Source of the DNA: Solwaraspora sp. WMMD1047
GTDB taxonomy: Bacteria > Actinomycetota > Actinomycetes > Mycobacteriales > Micromonosporaceae
Assembly: GCF_029626155.1 (NCBI RefSeq)
Contig: NZ_JARUBL010000001.1
Coordinates: 7,096,501-7,160,500 of the forward strand
Length of the DNA: 64,000 bases
Direction: 5' to 3'
Below are positions 17,711 through 26,090 of this stretch, piece by piece. The notes beneath the pieces are model-generated. The model saw nothing but the letters and a program-made list of their open reading frames with translations. It searched no databases and was not told the DNA's origin. How positions within the stretch are numbered: position 1 is the stretch's first letter; the number at the start of each line of letters is the position of its first letter. The translations under genes and the position numbers were made by a program.

Positions 17711-17933
17711 GAGCGGAGGTTCAGGCGCTCGTGCGCGAACGGCTCGCGGCGATGGCCGCACCCCCGCGACACCGACGACCCGGAGGTGGCGGCGCTGCGG
17801 GCGATCCTGCGTGATCAGGCGTTGATGGGCCCACGTCACCGCGAACGTGGACCGGTGGCCACCGCTGACCGACGAGCAACGCGCCACCGTGGCCGCGCTC
17901 CTCGGCCGATGCCGACACCGCGGCAGCCGGTGA
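17711..17933 (+). pseudogene. Damaged second copy of the 10769 gene
   Basis: Base by base this is the same domain as the 3' part of the gene ending at 11242 (GAGGTTCAGGCGCTCGTGCG against GAAGTACAGGCGCTCATGCG, and so on to the shared ATCAGCGC/AGCAACGC...GCCACCGTGGCCGCGCT end). It has one extra C in a C-run (CACCCCCGC against CACCCCGC, near 17760) and a second change at ATGGGCCCACGTC against ATGGCACACGTC (near 17828), so no frame covers it. It sits directly before the convergent integrase. Confidence 0.75.
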
Positions 17934-17952
17934 GTGAGCAGCGCCGGCTTAC

Positions 17953-17994
17953 ACGCGAAGGGGTCACCCCCGAATCGGGGTGCCCTCTTCGCGT
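17953..17994. terminator. Bidirectional terminator before the integrase stop
   Basis: ACGCGAAG at 17953 to 17960 pairs with CTTCGCGT at 17987 to 17994, and an inner CACCCC/GGGGTG stem continues the hairpin around CGAAT. It lies between two convergent genes. Confidence 0.6.
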
Positions 17995-18009
17995 GCTGCC
18001 GGAACGCGG

Positions 18010-19608
18010 CTACACGGCCGGTGCGCCGAGTCCGTGCTTAGGCTCGATGCGCAGCGCGGCCGGGTCGAACCCGCGTCCCTTGCGTCCGGACGGCAGGATT
18101 GTCACGGTCATCAGCCGGTCGATGACGACCCGCTTGTCCGCCAACGGCGCGTCCCGCCACGCCTTCACGGGATCGGGCGCGTTCACGAACCGGGCCAGCG
18201 GGTCGCTCCCCGCGTTGACGTTCAGCTGCTCGTCGATTTCCGCGATCATCGCGGCGCACTGACGGCGGGCCTGGCGCGCGTACTCGCGCGTCTCCAACCC
18301 GCGCAGTTCATCGTCCAGGATCCGCGTCAACCGTTGCCCGATCGCGGCCCGCTGCGCGCGCAGTCCCTCGGCGTCCACCTCCGGTGTCGGCTCGGCCAGC
18401 AACTCGAACGCACGCGGGTGCGTCAACGCGTACAACACATGCGCTACCACGGCAGCGTCGACATGAGCCTGATTGCGGGTCAGGTGGCCGAACTCCTTAC
18501 ACCGGTACCGAGGCACCCGACCCCCCAGGGTCACCTGAACCGTCATCGGCCGGTCCGTGTCCGTCCCCGGCGGGGTACAGATCCCGCACCGGTACACCCC
18601 CGTACCCAGCCAACGCGGGGCTGCGCCCGGCCCCACCCGCCGGGACGGGTCGGTCAACAGATCCCGCACCGCGAAGAACACCGCAGGCTCCGTGATCGGA
18701 TCCCACGGCGCGGTCACACCCTCCAAAATCTCCCCGTCGTGCACCATGAAACCGGCGTTACGCGGACGCAACAGGATCTCCCGCACCGTCTCGGCGCTCC
18801 ACGTCCCACCAGCCACCGTCGCCACCTTCGCCGTACGCACCTCCGCGGCCAACGCCCGCAACGTCACACCCTCCAACACCCGCTGTGACCAGTCCGCTAT
18901 CAGGCCACACTCACTGTCAATCCGCGTGACACCCGCGACGCAGTCACGCCCGCCGTGCCACGCACACACATACGTCTGCGGGTCGCCGCCGCCGACCTGC
19001 GGCGGACCGCTGCAGAACCCGAACGGACGCCGACCTCCACCCCACTGACCGTTCATCGCCTGCCGCAACCGCTCCGCGCTGACCCGACGCGACGTGTCCC
19101 GACTCGACTTGTTCCCCATCGTCACCATCACCCGCGCCAAGGTGATCTCCGCGTCCGTACCACCATCGGTGAACCGCAACGAACCCGACAACGACTGCGC
19201 GTTCGCCCTCACCTCCTGCATCACATCGATCATGTCTTCCAAATCGCGGGGATCACGAACCGTCCGATCCAGATCCACCGCCAACACCGCCTGAGACTGC
19301 CCACTGCGCAACCGATCCAACAACCGCCGGAACCCCGGCCGGATCACCCGCAACACCGTCGACCCGTCCGGCAACCTCACCTTGCGCCGCTTGAACGCCG
19401 ACGCCGGTTTCGGCTTGCCACCCGCCATATCGTTCTCGACAATGACCTCACCAACCGTCCAGCCAAGCTGACCCGCACGACCCACAAGCAACCGCTCGTG
19501 CTCCACGAGCCCCTTGCTCACCCCATCGCTGTTCAGATCCTCAACCCGAAGATCGGACAAGCGCAGGTACAGATCCGCAACCACCGTTGGAGGAGTAACA
19601 ATGCCCAT
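18010..19608 (-). CDS. Large serine recombinase (integrase)
   Basis: 532 residues. The resolvase domain has YLRLSDLR (catalytic serine about residue 18), then AVDLDRTVRDPRDLEDMIDV and the arginine-bearing SRDTSRRVSAERL region. A recombinase DNA-binding domain follows (RRPFGFCSG to about 300), with a zinc ribbon (CGIC, then CKEF) and a long coiled-coil-containing C-terminus (AEIDEQL). This is the architecture of phage- and ICE-type large serine integrases that insert DNA between short attB and attP sites. ATG 19608 lies about 20 bases from a truncated chromosomal gene, so this gene marks the right end of the element. A terminator is shared with the convergent pseudogene. Confidence 0.93.
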   Translation of the reverse strand: MGIVTPPTVVADLYLRLSDLRVEDLNSDGVSKGLVEHERLLVGRAGQLGWTVGEVIVENDMAGGKPKPASAFKRRKVRLPDGSTVLRVIRPGFRRLLDRLRSGQSQAVLAVDLDRTVRDPRDLEDMIDVMQEVRANAQSLSGSLRFTDGGTDAEITLARVMVTMGNKSSRDTSRRVSAERLRQAMNGQWGGGRRPFGFCSGPPQVGGGDPQTYVCAWHGGRDCVAGVTRIDSECGLIADWSQRVLEGVTLRALAAEVRTAKVATVAGGTWSAETVREILLRPRNAGFMVHDGEILEGVTAPWDPITEPAVFFAVRDLLTDPSRRVGPGAAPRWLGTGVYRCGICTPPGTDTDRPMTVQVTLGGRVPRYRCKEFGHLTRNQAHVDAAVVAHVLYALTHPRAFELLAEPTPEVDAEGLRAQRAAIGQRLTRILDDELRGLETREYARQARRQCAAMIAEIDEQLNVNAGSDPLARFVNAPDPVKAWRDAPLADKRVVIDRLMTVTILPSGRKGRGFDPAALRIEPKHGLGAPAV

Positions 19609-19635
19609 GCATCAACTATGTGCTAGAACCCGGGT
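19609..19635. other. Probable attachment-site junction (element right end)
   Basis: Left of this point is the integrase start; right of it an AfsR-like protein begins abruptly in its P-loop (PGPGKTTFALHW) with an in-frame TAG at 19624 to 19626. The crossover therefore lies in about 19610 to 19635, containing CCCGGGTCCCGGCAAGACC. The matching junction should be outside the window to the left. Confidence 0.6.
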
Positions 19636-21519
19636 CCCGGCAAGACCACGTTCGCGCTGCACTGGGCGCACCGGGTGGCGAGCGAGTTCCCCGACGGCCA
19701 GCTCCACGTGAACCTGCGCGGGTACGACGCGGAGGACGTGGTGGATCCGGCCGACGCCCTCTGCGGCTTCCTGGAGGCGCTCGGCGTGCCCCATGCCCGG
19801 ATACCGGCCAGCATCGAGGCCCGGATCGGGCTCTACCGCAGCCGGCTGGCCAATCGCCGGATCCTGGTGGTGCTCGACAACGCCCGCGACTCCGCCCAGG
19901 TGCGACCGCTGCTGCCCGGCACGGGCGGTTGCGTCGTCGTGGTGACCAGCCGGGACCGGCTCTCCGACCTGATCGCGACCCAGGGCGCCCGACCGCTGAG
20001 CCTGGACGTGCTCACCCCGGACGAGTCGATGAGCCTGCTCGCCGGCCGGATCGGTGCCGGCCGGCTCGCCGCCGAGCCGGCCGCGGTCGCCGACATCACC
20101 GGCACCACCGGCCGGCTTCCGCTCGCCCTGTCGATCGTGGCGGCGCGCGTCGCCCTGCACCCCGGGTTCCCGCTCGACACCTTCGCCGCCGAGCTGCGCT
20201 CGGACGAGGCGCGGCTCGACGCCTTCTCCGACGGTCACGTCCGGGCCGCCTTCTCCTGGTCCTACCTGGCGCTGAGCCAACCCGCGGCCCGGCTGTTCCG
20301 GCTGCTGGGGCTGCATCCCGGGCCGGACATGACCGCGGACGCCGCCGCCGCGCTCGACGGCCGGCCCGAGGCCACCGTCACCCCGCTGCTGCGGGAGCTG
20401 ACCCGGCTGCACCTGCTGACCGAACACGAGCCCGGCCGGTACGCCTTCCACGACCTGCTGCGGGTGTACGCGGCCGAACTGGTGGAGTCGTCGGAGGGCG
20501 CCGACGAACGGCGGGCCGCCCGGCAGCGGCTGTTCGACCACTACCTGCACAGCGCTTACCCGGCCGCCGTGCTGCTGCAGCCCCAGTGGTTGACGATCGA
20601 ACCCGTTCCGCCGCTGCCGTCGAACTCCAGCCCGACAATGAAAGATCATGATTCCGCGCTCGCCTGGTTCGCGGCGGAGCACCGGGTGCTGCTCCGCCTC
20701 GTCCGGCAGGCCGCCGCCGAGACCGGCTTCGAGGCGTACGCCTGGCAGCTCGCCTGGGCGTTGACCACCTTCTTCGCCCCGCGCGGCCTGTGGCAGGACC
20801 AGCTCGCCGCCCAGCAGGCCGCGCTGGCCGCGGCGGAGCGCAGCGGCGACCTCGCCGGCCAGGCCATCGCCAACCGGTTGCTGTCCCGCGCCGAGACCCG
20901 CCTCGGCGACCTCGACTCGGCGGAGAACCGGCTGCGGCGCGCACTGGAGCTGCACGGACAACTCGGCGACCCGACCGGCCAGGCGCAGACGCTGCACAAC
21001 CACGCCGAGCTCTGCTATCTGCGCGGCGATCCGGCCGCCGGGCTGGCGCTCGGGCACGAGGCGCTGCGGCTGTACCGGCTGGCCGGGAACCGCGCCGGAG
21101 CGGCGCGGACGTTGAACGCGATCGGCTGGCTCTACGCGGCGACCGGCGACTACGCCCGGGCCATCGAGAGCTGCACCGAGGCGCTGGCGGAGCAGCGCGC
21201 GAGCGACGATCGGAACGGTCAGGCCGCCACCCTGGACAGCCTGGGGTTCGCCTACCACCGCCTCGGGGAGCACGACCGCGCGGTCGACTGTTTCGAAGCG
21301 GCCATCCCGCTCTTCCGCGACTCCGCCGACCGCTACCACGAGGCCGAGACCCTGCTGCGGCTCGGCGACACCCGCGAGTCGATGTCCGACCCGGCCAGGG
21401 CCGCCGAGGCGTGGCGGAGCGCCGCCCGCATCTTCGACGAACTCGGCGATCCGGCGGCCGGGGACGCCCGGCAACGGCTGGCGCGGCTGCGGCCCGCCCC
21501 ACCACTCGAATCTGCGTAG
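19627..21519 (+). pseudogene. AfsR/SARP-type regulator, 5' half lost by integration
   Basis: About 630 residues remain: the end of a P-loop (GPGKTTFALHW), an NB-ARC ATPase (ILVVLDNARD, VVVTSRDRL, GRLPLALSIVAARV), a winged-helix region (HDLLRVYAAELVE) and at least five TPR-like repeats (DSAENRLRRALELHGQLGDP, GAARTLNAIGWLYAATGDYA, ATLDSLGFAYHRLGEHDRAV). AfsR-family proteins normally carry an N-terminal SARP DNA-binding domain and a bacterial transcriptional activator domain; both are missing and replaced by the integrase end. The first in-frame start is GTG 19675, after the P-loop, so a product would lack ATP binding. Probably inactive while the element is inserted. Confidence 0.8.
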
Positions 21520-21542
21520 GGGGCGGGCCGGCATGGCACCGG

Positions 21543-21965
21543 TCAGGCCTTCACCACCACCGTCTTGACGATCTTGTCGGCGAGGGTCTGCTTCTGGCTG
21601 TCCCAGAGCGGGAAGAGGTACCCGATGTAGCAGATCACCGTGTCGATGATGTGCGCCAGGTCGCGCAGGAACGCCTTGCCGGCGCCGATCGGCTGGCCGC
21701 TGTCGACGCCGACCAGCGAGATGTTCAGCGCCTTCTTGCCCCAGCTCTGGCCGGTCTTGCCGGCCAGGAACCAGCGGTTGTAGGCGCTCACCAGGAATCC
21801 GATGAGCGCGAAGAGCCAGTAGATGGCGCCGCCGCCGGAGGCCACGCCGGTCTCGGCGTCCACCTGCGGCCGGTCCACCAGCCACCCGATCAGGTAGATC
21901 GGCAGCACGACCAGACCGTCGACGAGGTAGGCACCCACACGGGTGCCCCAGCTTGCGTAGTTCAT
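21543..21965 (-). CDS. RDD-family membrane protein
   Basis: 140 residues with three or four hydrophobic segments. The family-defining R and D residues are visible: R and D in GTRVGAYLVDGLVVLPIYLI and the final D in TLADKIVKTVVV; the cytoplasmic SWGKKALNI motif is also present. RDD proteins are small membrane proteins of unclear function, some linked to ion or osmotic stress. It is convergent with the truncated AfsR-like gene and 31 bases from the DUF2752 gene on the same strand, with which it may form a transcription unit. Confidence 0.82.
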   Translation of the reverse strand: MNYASWGTRVGAYLVDGLVVLPIYLIGWLVDRPQVDAETGVASGGGAIYWLFALIGFLVSAYNRWFLAGKTGQSWGKKALNISLVGVDSGQPIGAGKAFLRDLAHIIDTVICYIGYLFPLWDSQKQTLADKIVKTVVVKA

Positions 21966-21996
21966 GAGGGGTTCAGCTCCTGAGGGGGAATGACGC

Positions 21997-22455
21997 TCAG
22001 CTGACGCCGAGCCGGTTCAACTGGAATGCCCAGCTCGCGAGGGCGAGCAGGGCGGCTGCCCATCCGGTCCGACGCCGCCACCGGTCCGACCACGCGACCG
22101 GCGGCGGCAACGCTCCGGTCGCCCGCGCAGTCAGGAGTACGACGGCGAGCACCGCGGTCGCGGCGAGCCCGAGGATGACCGGGTTCGCCGCGAACGCGCC
22201 GCCGACGTCGCCGCGCACCAACGCCACCGCGCCGGTGGTGAGGCCGCAGCCCGGACAGGGCACACCGGTCAGCCAGCGCAGCGGGCAGGGCGCCGCCACG
22301 CCGGTCGCTCCGGTCACCGCCGGCCAGACCGTCGCCGCCGACAGAACTCCGATTCCGAGTACGCCGAGCCGCTCGGGCACCGACAGGTTCCGCCGCACCT
22401 TTGGTCCTCGCTGCTCGGGCGATCCCGGCCAGCCCGGGAAGGGAATCGACAGCAT
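21997..22455 (-). CDS. DUF2752 membrane protein
   Basis: 152 residues from ATG 22455; the longer frame upstream is antisense to the TetR gene's neighbourhood. The DUF2752 hallmark CPLRWLTGVPCPGCGLTTGA lies at about 57 to 76, followed by a membrane segment (AANPVILGLAATAVLAVVLL) and a C-terminal hydrophobic helix. This family is widespread in actinobacteria and its role is unknown; the paired cysteines suggest metal or redox involvement. It runs in the same direction as the RDD gene. Confidence 0.85.
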   Translation of the reverse strand: MLSIPFPGWPGSPEQRGPKVRRNLSVPERLGVLGIGVLSAATVWPAVTGATGVAAPCPLRWLTGVPCPGCGLTTGAVALVRGDVGGAFAANPVILGLAATAVLAVVLLTARATGALPPPVAWSDRWRRRTGWAAALLALASWAFQLNRLGVS

Positions 22456-22511
22456 ACGGATCCGGCGGCTCCGACGGGTGCCCGTTCCGGACCGACCCCG
22501 GTGGTCCTTCG

Positions 22512-23108
22512 CTAGTGGATTCGCAGGCCGGCGACGACGAGGGCGACCAGGCGGCGGGGCTGGTAGCCGGGACTGTCGGCGCCGATGCAGAGATTCCCGA
22601 TGCCGCGCATCAGGACCAGGGCGTTCAGGTCGGAGACGATCTCGCCCGCCGTCACGGCGGCGTCGAGCAGTTCGGCGCAGACGGGGACCAGCCGGTCGAG
22701 GAAGTAGGCGTGCAGCGCCTGGAACGCGGGATCGTCGGACTGCATCGCCTCGGCCAGGCCGTGCTTGGTGACCAGGAAGTCGACGAAGAGGTCGAGCCAC
22801 TTCGCGAGCGCGGCGTACGGGGTCGGGCCCTGCGCCAGCAGCGCGGGGCCGGCGGCGGCGCACGCCTCGACCTGGTGCCGGTAGACCGCGACGATGAGGT
22901 CGGCCCGGGTCGGGAAGTGGCGGTAGATCGTGCCGACGCCGACGCCCGCGCGGGCGGCGACGTCGCGCACCGGGGCGTCGACGCCGGCCGCGACGAAGAC
23001 CGCGGCGGCCGCCTCCAGCAGCGCCTCCTGGTTGCGCCGGGCATCCGCCCGCTGCTTGCGCGGGCCGCCCGAACCGCCACCCGTGCCGGCCATTGTTACC
23101 CCCGTCAC
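22512..23108 (-). CDS. TetR-family repressor, divergent from the hydrolase gene
   Basis: 198 residues (ATG 23108, or 23093 without the first five residues). The helix-turn-helix is classical: RNQEALLEAAAAVFVAAGVD, VRDVAARAGVGVGTIYRHFP, TRADLIVAVYRHQ. The C-terminal ligand domain (WLDLFVDFLVTKHGLAEAMQ) resembles the transcriptional regulator SbtR-like C-terminal family. It starts 111 bases from the divergent alpha/beta hydrolase gene; two identical palindromes between them are the probable operators, suggesting autorepression and control of the hydrolase. Confidence 0.92.
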   Translation of the reverse strand: MTGVTMAGTGGGSGGPRKQRADARRNQEALLEAAAAVFVAAGVDAPVRDVAARAGVGVGTIYRHFPTRADLIVAVYRHQVEACAAAGPALLAQGPTPYAALAKWLDLFVDFLVTKHGLAEAMQSDDPAFQALHAYFLDRLVPVCAELLDAAVTAGEIVSDLNALVLMRGIGNLCIGADSPGYQPRRLVALVVAGLRIH

Positions 23109-23122
23109 ACTCGTTGTTTAAA

Positions 23123-23162
23123 CGGAACCTTGTTCCGTATCTTTTAGCGGAACAGAGTTCCG
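23123..23162. promoter_or_regulatory. Twin TetR operators
   Basis: CGGAAC-CTT-GTTCCG at 23123 to 23137 and CGGAAC-AGA-GTTCCG at 23148 to 23162: two 15-bp palindromes with identical half-sites, centres 25 bp apart, in the divergent promoter region between the TetR gene and the hydrolase gene. Confidence 0.8.
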
Positions 23163-23219
23163 TATCGCGCAGCATGCCAGAACCGGCCGGCTGATGCCAG
23201 GACACGAAGGACCCCCATC

Positions 23220-24119
23220 ATGCTCCCCATGCCCGCACCCACCCCGGTCGTCTCGGTGCACCCCGTCACCCTGCCCACGCCCGATCGCGGCGATGATCTG
23301 CGGGTCCGGATCTCCGCGCCCACGACCGGCCACGAGCTGCCCGTCATCGTCTTCTCACACGGCTTCGGCCAGTCCGCCTCCGGCTACCGCCCACTTGTCG
23401 ACTTCTGGGCCGCCCACGGCTTTGTCGTCATCGCGCCGACCCACCTCGACTCGCGAACCCTGAACCTCCCGCCCGACGACCCCCGCACGCCGCTGATCTG
23501 GCGGATCCGGGTCGACGACCTGAGGCACAGCATCGACCAGCTCGACCTGCTGGAATCGTCGGTACCCAATCTCGCCGGACGCCTCGACCGGACCCGGATC
23601 GCGGTCGCCGGCCACTCCTGGGGCGCCCAGACGGCCAGCACCCTGCTGGGCGCCCGGGTTCTCGACGCCGACGGCAACCCCGGCGAGAACCTGCGCGACC
23701 CGCGCGTCAGCGCCGGCGTCCTGCTGGCCGTCACCGGCCGGGGTGGCGCCGACCTCTCCCCGTTCGCGGCCGAACACTTCCCCTTCATGAGCCCCAGCTT
23801 CGCCGAGCTGACCACCCCGACGCTGGTGGTCGCGGGCGATCGGGACGACTCTCCGCTGTCGGTACGCGGGCCGGACTGGTTCACCGATGCGTACCACCTC
23901 AGCCCCGGCGGCAAGAGCCTGCTCACCCTCTTCGGGGCGGAGCACTCACTCGGCGGGATCGCCGACTACGAGGCCCGGGAGACCACCGACGAGAACCCCG
24001 AGCGGGTCGCCCTGATCCAGCGGCTCACCTGGGCGTACCTGCGCGACGCCGTGGGACTGAAGGACGCCACCTGGCCGCCACCGGTGGAGAGCACCCTCGG
24101 CCGCCTCGAATCCAGGTGA
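23220..24119 (+). CDS. Alpha/beta hydrolase (chlorophyllase/PAF-acetylhydrolase-like)
   Basis: 299 residues, no signal peptide. The oxyanion region is VIVFSHGFGQSASGYRPLVD; the nucleophile serine is in AVAGHSWGAQTAST; the acid is likely in VVAGDRDDS and the histidine in FGAEHSLGG, so the triad is complete. The order and HGFG/GHSWG motifs fit the dienelactone-hydrolase/chlorophyllase branch. Substrate unknown. ATG 23220 and 23229 (MPAP) are both possible. It is divergent from the TetR gene with twin operators between, so it is probably induced by a ligand of that repressor. Confidence 0.85.
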   Translation: MLPMPAPTPVVSVHPVTLPTPDRGDDLRVRISAPTTGHELPVIVFSHGFGQSASGYRPLVDFWAAHGFVVIAPTHLDSRTLNLPPDDPRTPLIWRIRVDDLRHSIDQLDLLESSVPNLAGRLDRTRIAVAGHSWGAQTASTLLGARVLDADGNPGENLRDPRVSAGVLLAVTGRGGADLSPFAAEHFPFMSPSFAELTTPTLVVAGDRDDSPLSVRGPDWFTDAYHLSPGGKSLLTLFGAEHSLGGIADYEARETTDENPERVALIQRLTWAYLRDAVGLKDATWPPPVESTLGRLESR

Positions 24120-24148
24120 GACCTCACGGTCGACCGCTCGAGTCGACA

Positions 24149-24166
24149 ATTGCTCAGCTGAGCAAT
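24149..24166. promoter_or_regulatory. 18-bp perfect palindrome, probable TetR operator
   Basis: ATTGCTCAGCTGAGCAAT, a perfect palindrome with GCTCAGCTGAGC core, lies 113 bases upstream of the TetR-family gene at 24279 in the 159-base gap after the hydrolase gene. It probably autoregulates that gene and its coupled membrane-protein gene. Confidence 0.7.
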
Positions 24167-24278
24167 AGGGTGGGATCATGATCGCCGATCTCCTCGGGTA
24201 TCCCCGACCGCCCGGTCCGCGCTCCGTCGCGGCCGCGCGGTCGGTAGGCGATCGGCAGACCTCGGCGGCGGGAATGCT

Positions 24279-24893
24279 GTGGCAGCGCGCGTACGGCTGA
24301 GTGCGGAGGTCCGGCGGGCCCAGATCGTCGACAGCGCGATCGGGGTCATCGCCGACGACGGTTTCGCCGCCGCCACGTTCGCCCGGATTGCCAGGCGCGC
24401 CGGCCTGTCCAGCACCGCGCTCATCTCGTACCACTTCACGGACAAGGCCGACCTCATGCGCGCCATCGTGGGCGCGGTCTTCGCCAAGGCGTACGACTTC
24501 ATCCGGCCACGCATGGATGCCCAGTCGTCGCCGGCGGCGATCCTGCACGAGTTCATCGTGGCGAGCGTGGAGTTCTACGCCGCCCACCCGCAGGCGATCC
24601 GCGCGCTCACCGCAGTCCGCGGAAACCTGCGCCGGGCCGACGGCCGACCCGAGTTCGGGCCCGAGATCCACGATCCCGAGCTGGCGCAACTGCAGGAGTT
24701 CATGCACCAGGCACAGCGCGCCGGCGAGATGGCCACGTTCGACACCCGCGTCGCGGCCGTGAGCCTGCGTGCCGCGCTTGATGCCGCCGCCCTGGAGGTG
24801 TCCCGACCCGACCGCACAGATCCGGCCCGATACGCCCGTGAACTCGCGCGGCTCTTCGCCAGCGCGACCGGTCAGAAGGCGGTAAAGCCATGA
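24279..24893 (+). CDS. TetR-family regulator
   Basis: 204 residues from GTG 24279. The N-terminal helix-turn-helix is clear (RRAQIVDSAIGVIADDGFAA, FARIARRAGLSSTALISYHF, TDKADLMRAIVGAVF). The C-terminal domain is of the TetR_C type with no recognisable ligand. Its stop overlaps the start of the membrane-protein gene (ATGA, 24890 to 24893), so the two are translated together; the regulator probably controls that membrane protein. A palindromic operator candidate lies upstream. Confidence 0.9.
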   Translation: MAARVRLSAEVRRAQIVDSAIGVIADDGFAAATFARIARRAGLSSTALISYHFTDKADLMRAIVGAVFAKAYDFIRPRMDAQSSPAAILHEFIVASVEFYAAHPQAIRALTAVRGNLRRADGRPEFGPEIHDPELAQLQEFMHQAQRAGEMATFDTRVAAVSLRAALDAAALEVSRPDRTDPARYARELARLFASATGQKAVKP

Positions 24894-25888
24894 AACGCTG
24901 TCTGCCAGCCCTGATCCTGTTCCTACTCGCCCCGCTGATCGGGGAGTACCTACTCGGCAACCTGCCCCTGGACAGCACGGACGCACTCGCGGTGTACCTG
25001 CCGCTGGTCCTCCTCTACGGAGCCGGCGCCGTTCTCATCCGGGAGGTCACCGTCCGCGCCGGTCGGGGATGGCCGACGCTCGTACTGCTGGCCCTCGCCT
25101 ACGGCGTCATCGAAGAGGGCCTCGTCACCCAGTCGCTGTTCAACCCGACGTATGTCGGGTTGGAGCTCAACGAGTACGGCAAGATCCCCGGTACGCAGAC
25201 CGGCGCCTCCTGGGCGTCGTACGTGCTGACCCTGCACTCGGTGTGGAGCATCGTCGTGCCGACGGCGCTGATCGAGGTGCTGTTCCCCGACCGCCGGCGA
25301 GTCCCGTGGCTGCCGTGGCCCGCACTGGCAGCGGCCGCTGTCGGGTACCTCATCGGCGCGGTCGTGCTCGGTCTGGGCACGTACCTGTCGGAGGACTTCT
25401 TCGCCGGGCCCGGCCAGTTGGCCGCCGCCGCGGGGATCGCCGCCCTGCTGGTGGTCGTCGCCTTCCTCGTCCCGCGACGACCGACGCCGGGCGTAGCGTC
25501 GCGACCGGCGGTCCCGCCGTGGCGACCCGTCGTGCTGGCCGGACTCACCTTCGCCGCCGGTTCCTGCTTCTTCCTGCTCTACATCCTCGGGGTGAGCGAG
25601 CGGCTGCTCCCGCCGGTCGTGCACGTCGCCGCGACCCTGGCACTGATCGGCGCATACGTCCAGGTGGTTCGGACCAACGCCGGCCGTGCCGGCTGGTCCG
25701 ATGTCCACCTGTTCGCCCTCGTCACCGGCGCCGTCCTGACCTACTGCTGGACCGGCGTCTTCATCCAGGCCAGCCAGTACGGCTACGGCCTGGTCACCGG
25801 GGTGGTCCAGGCCATCCTCATCGCGGCCGCGATCATCCTGCTGGCGGCCGTCGGAAAGCGGACCACCGAAAGGAGCACCCAGCGATGA
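24890..25888 (+). CDS. Polytopic membrane protein with EE motif
   Basis: 332 residues with about eight to nine transmembrane segments. The segment ALAYGVIEEGLVTQSLFNP places two glutamates in a membrane helix, and a later helix carries LTLHSVWSIVVPTALIEVLF; such EE...H arrangements recall CPBP intramembrane proteases, but the spacing does not clearly match, so a protease role is only a possibility. It is coupled to the upstream TetR gene by a 4-base overlap. The downstream gene begins at its stop but is broken. Confidence 0.68.
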   Translation: MKRCLPALILFLLAPLIGEYLLGNLPLDSTDALAVYLPLVLLYGAGAVLIREVTVRAGRGWPTLVLLALAYGVIEEGLVTQSLFNPTYVGLELNEYGKIPGTQTGASWASYVLTLHSVWSIVVPTALIEVLFPDRRRVPWLPWPALAAAAVGYLIGAVVLGLGTYLSEDFFAGPGQLAAAAGIAALLVVVAFLVPRRPTPGVASRPAVPPWRPVVLAGLTFAAGSCFFLLYILGVSERLLPPVVHVAATLALIGAYVQVVRTNAGRAGWSDVHLFALVTGAVLTYCWTGVFIQASQYGYGLVTGVVQAILIAAAIILLAAVGKRTTERSTQR

Positions 25889-26090
25889 TGACCATCGGTC
25901 GGTTGCGCGCCGCGACAGTGGTCGGTACCGCCCTCACCCGGACTGGCCGGAACCGTGACCGTGGAGCCGAACACCGCGGAGCCCGTCAGCATCCGTTCGC
26001 GGCCGGTGGCCGTGACCGAACACGGTGCCGTACGAGCATCACTGGGATCGACCACCCGTACGAGCTCCGGGGTTCCTGGCCTGAGCACGG
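25885..26090 (+). pseudogene. Broken small gene after the membrane-protein gene
   Basis: ATG 25885 overlaps the upstream stop. The frame reads MMTIGRLRAATVVGTALT and then becomes nonsense, while the neighbouring frame continues sensibly (GLAGTVTVEPNTAEPVSIRS, RPVAVTEHGAVRASLGSTTR). One missing or extra base near 25938 explains this. The product would have an N-terminal membrane anchor and a small outside domain. The frame then runs into the convergent dnaX gene, so the 3' end is also uncertain. Confidence 0.45.

Noticed and set aside
19612-21885. A 757-codon frame on the minus strand
   Set aside because: It is the antisense shadow of the AfsR-like gene and the RDD gene; composition is Gly/Arg/Gln-rich and no motif fits, whereas the plus-strand frame has clear NB-ARC and TPR motifs.
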